From NCBI GenBank assembly GCA_030710605.1, contig CP092863.1, positions 108,230,405-108,294,404 of the forward strand: a stretch of 64,000 nucleotides of DNA, in the 5' to 3' direction. The translations under genes were made by a program, and so were the position numbers. Positions 63,325-64,000 of the stretch are shown one piece after another. The notes beneath the pieces were generated by a model, which worked only from the letters and a program-made list of their open reading frames with translations, was not told where the DNA came from and made no database searches. Within the stretch, counting starts at the first letter, position 1. Every line of letters starts with the position of its first letter. Origin of the DNA: Cordylochernes scorpioides. Its lineage: Eukaryota > Arthropoda > Arachnida > Pseudoscorpiones > Chernetidae.

Positions 63325-63395
63325 CTACTCATTCCAGCAGACACCATCTCAAGCTCTACAAGCTTGATACCATAATATGATTGAGTGGAGATAAG
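63325..63395 (+). repeat. LINE 3' tail next to the exon
   Basis: AGCTCTACTCATTCCAGCAG ... CAAGCTCTACAAGCTTGATA ... GATTGAGTGGAGATAAGAAT, about 18 bases beyond the splice donor at 63412-63413. Confidence 0.8.
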
Positions 63396-63413
63396 AATTT
63401 AACCTTCAGCTAC

Positions 63414-63690
63414 CTGACATCTTGAGGCCTTCCTTCTCCTGTTTCTCAGCGTGCAGCTTGCGCATGACAGAAGCGGGAGTAAAGGTGGTGGCCATGAGAG
63501 GCTTGGACCCGGGGGGCTGCTGCGGGGACACATCTGCGGCAGCCTGCTTCCTGGACTTCTCCTTCTGCTCCTCCAACTTGCGTTTGATCAGAGCTTGCTG
63601 GAGGATGGACTGGGTGTGGACTGCCAGCTCCTGGGGGGACGGCACCCTGGTCAGTACCCCGCCCTGCACACCGTGGTTCTTTAGTCTTTG
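63414..63690 (-). CDS. EIF4ENIF1: 4E-T-like gene, internal exon
   Basis: The donor TCAG|GTAGCT leaves one base (G), which joins AG of the next exon to make Glu. The product reads LTRVPSPQELAVHTQSILQQ, ALIKRKLEEQKEKSRKQ, then SKPLMATTFTPASVMRKLHA and EKQEKEG. The PSPQEL..HTQ.ILQ.ALIKR.LEEQ block and the FTP.SVMRK block are strong signatures of 4E-T C-terminal regions. The upstream boundary is uncertain: CAG acceptors near 63660 and AG near 63690-63710 are both possible. The rest of the gene is outside the window. Confidence 0.72.
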
Positions 63691-63694
63691 ACTC

Positions 63695-64000
63695 TCACAC
63701 CTTTCTACAGTACAACATACTCTTCGAGAGGACACCTCTCTACAGTACAACATACTCTTCGAGAGGACACCTCTCTACAGTACAACATACTCCATGAGAG
63801 GACACCTCTCTACAGTAGAACATACTCAATGAGGACACCTCTCTACAGTAGAACATACTCCATGAGAGGATACCTCTCTACAGTACAACATACTCCATGA
63901 GGACACCTCTCTACAGTAGAACATACTCCATGAGAGGACACCTCTCTACAGTAGAACATACTCAATGAGGACACCTCTCTACAGTAGAACATACTCCATG
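63695..64000. repeat. Minisatellite, about 30-36 bp unit
   Basis: About nine units of CCTCTCTACAGTAGAACATA plus CTCCATGAGAGGACA, reaching the window edge, in the intron upstream of the exon. Frames across it are artefacts. Confidence 0.92.

Noticed and set aside
63406..63753. Extension of the 4E-T-like exon upstream into VCCTVERCES-type sequence
   Set aside because: That part is the minisatellite; an acceptor near 63660-63710 is more likely.

Overview
This is a eukaryotic, very AT-rich, repeat-dominated genomic window, most likely from an arthropod. It holds Ty1/copia and Ty3/gypsy LTR elements, Helitrons, a mariner-type transposon, LINE relics, pogo/Tigger-like MITEs and tRNA-Gly sequences. 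There is no bacterial-style gene packing. The species cannot be named from sequence alone. A 100-N scaffold gap lies at 7033-7132.

Only two host-type genes are convincing. One is an intronless ankyrin-repeat protein (37772-39271, +). The other is the 3' end of a multi-exon gene on the minus strand (60534 to beyond 63650). Its exons join in phase and resemble the C-terminal part of eIF4E-transporter (4E-T/EIF4ENIF1).

Layout. 1-4087: Helitron pieces, a pogo-like MITE and a 63-bp minisatellite. 4088-8729: Copia-1 (+) with GGTTA target duplications, a Helitron inside its 5' LTR and a deleted RT core. 8735-9498: 47-bp satellite. 9499-12469: deleted LTR element (LARD-A). 12601-17052: Gypsy-1 (+) with ACTTT duplications and an inverted duplication in integrase. 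17644-18131: Helitron. 18440-22881: decayed Gypsy-2 (-). 22945-27672: probable pogo-type remnant filled with Helitron pieces, tRNA-like sequences and a LINE. 28071-33356: young Gypsy-3 (-) with identical LTRs. 33364-34026: Helitron carrying a tRNA-Gly. 34030-35972: 32-bp minisatellite split by an apparently intact DD37D transposon. 36205-37556: Helitron and MITEs. 37772-39271: ankyrin gene. 40564-46561: Copia-2 (-), itself interrupted by a 1.8-kb insert. 46562-53540: second copy (B) of the satellite plus LARD block, split by a composite Helitron. 53807-57350: relics of genes, SINEs and LINEs. 57800-64000: the 4E-T-like gene with its repeats.

The blocks at about 8730-18425 (A) and 46562-53540 (B) are copies of one ancestral segment. 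Each acts as an empty-site control for insertions in the other: Gypsy-1 and a Helitron are in A only, the composite Helitron in B only, and Copia-1 lies in A with its site empty in B. This fixes exact element boundaries. The most unusual signal is a Helitron family (TC...CTAG, A|T insertion) whose members carry tRNA-like units of different identity near the 5' end.
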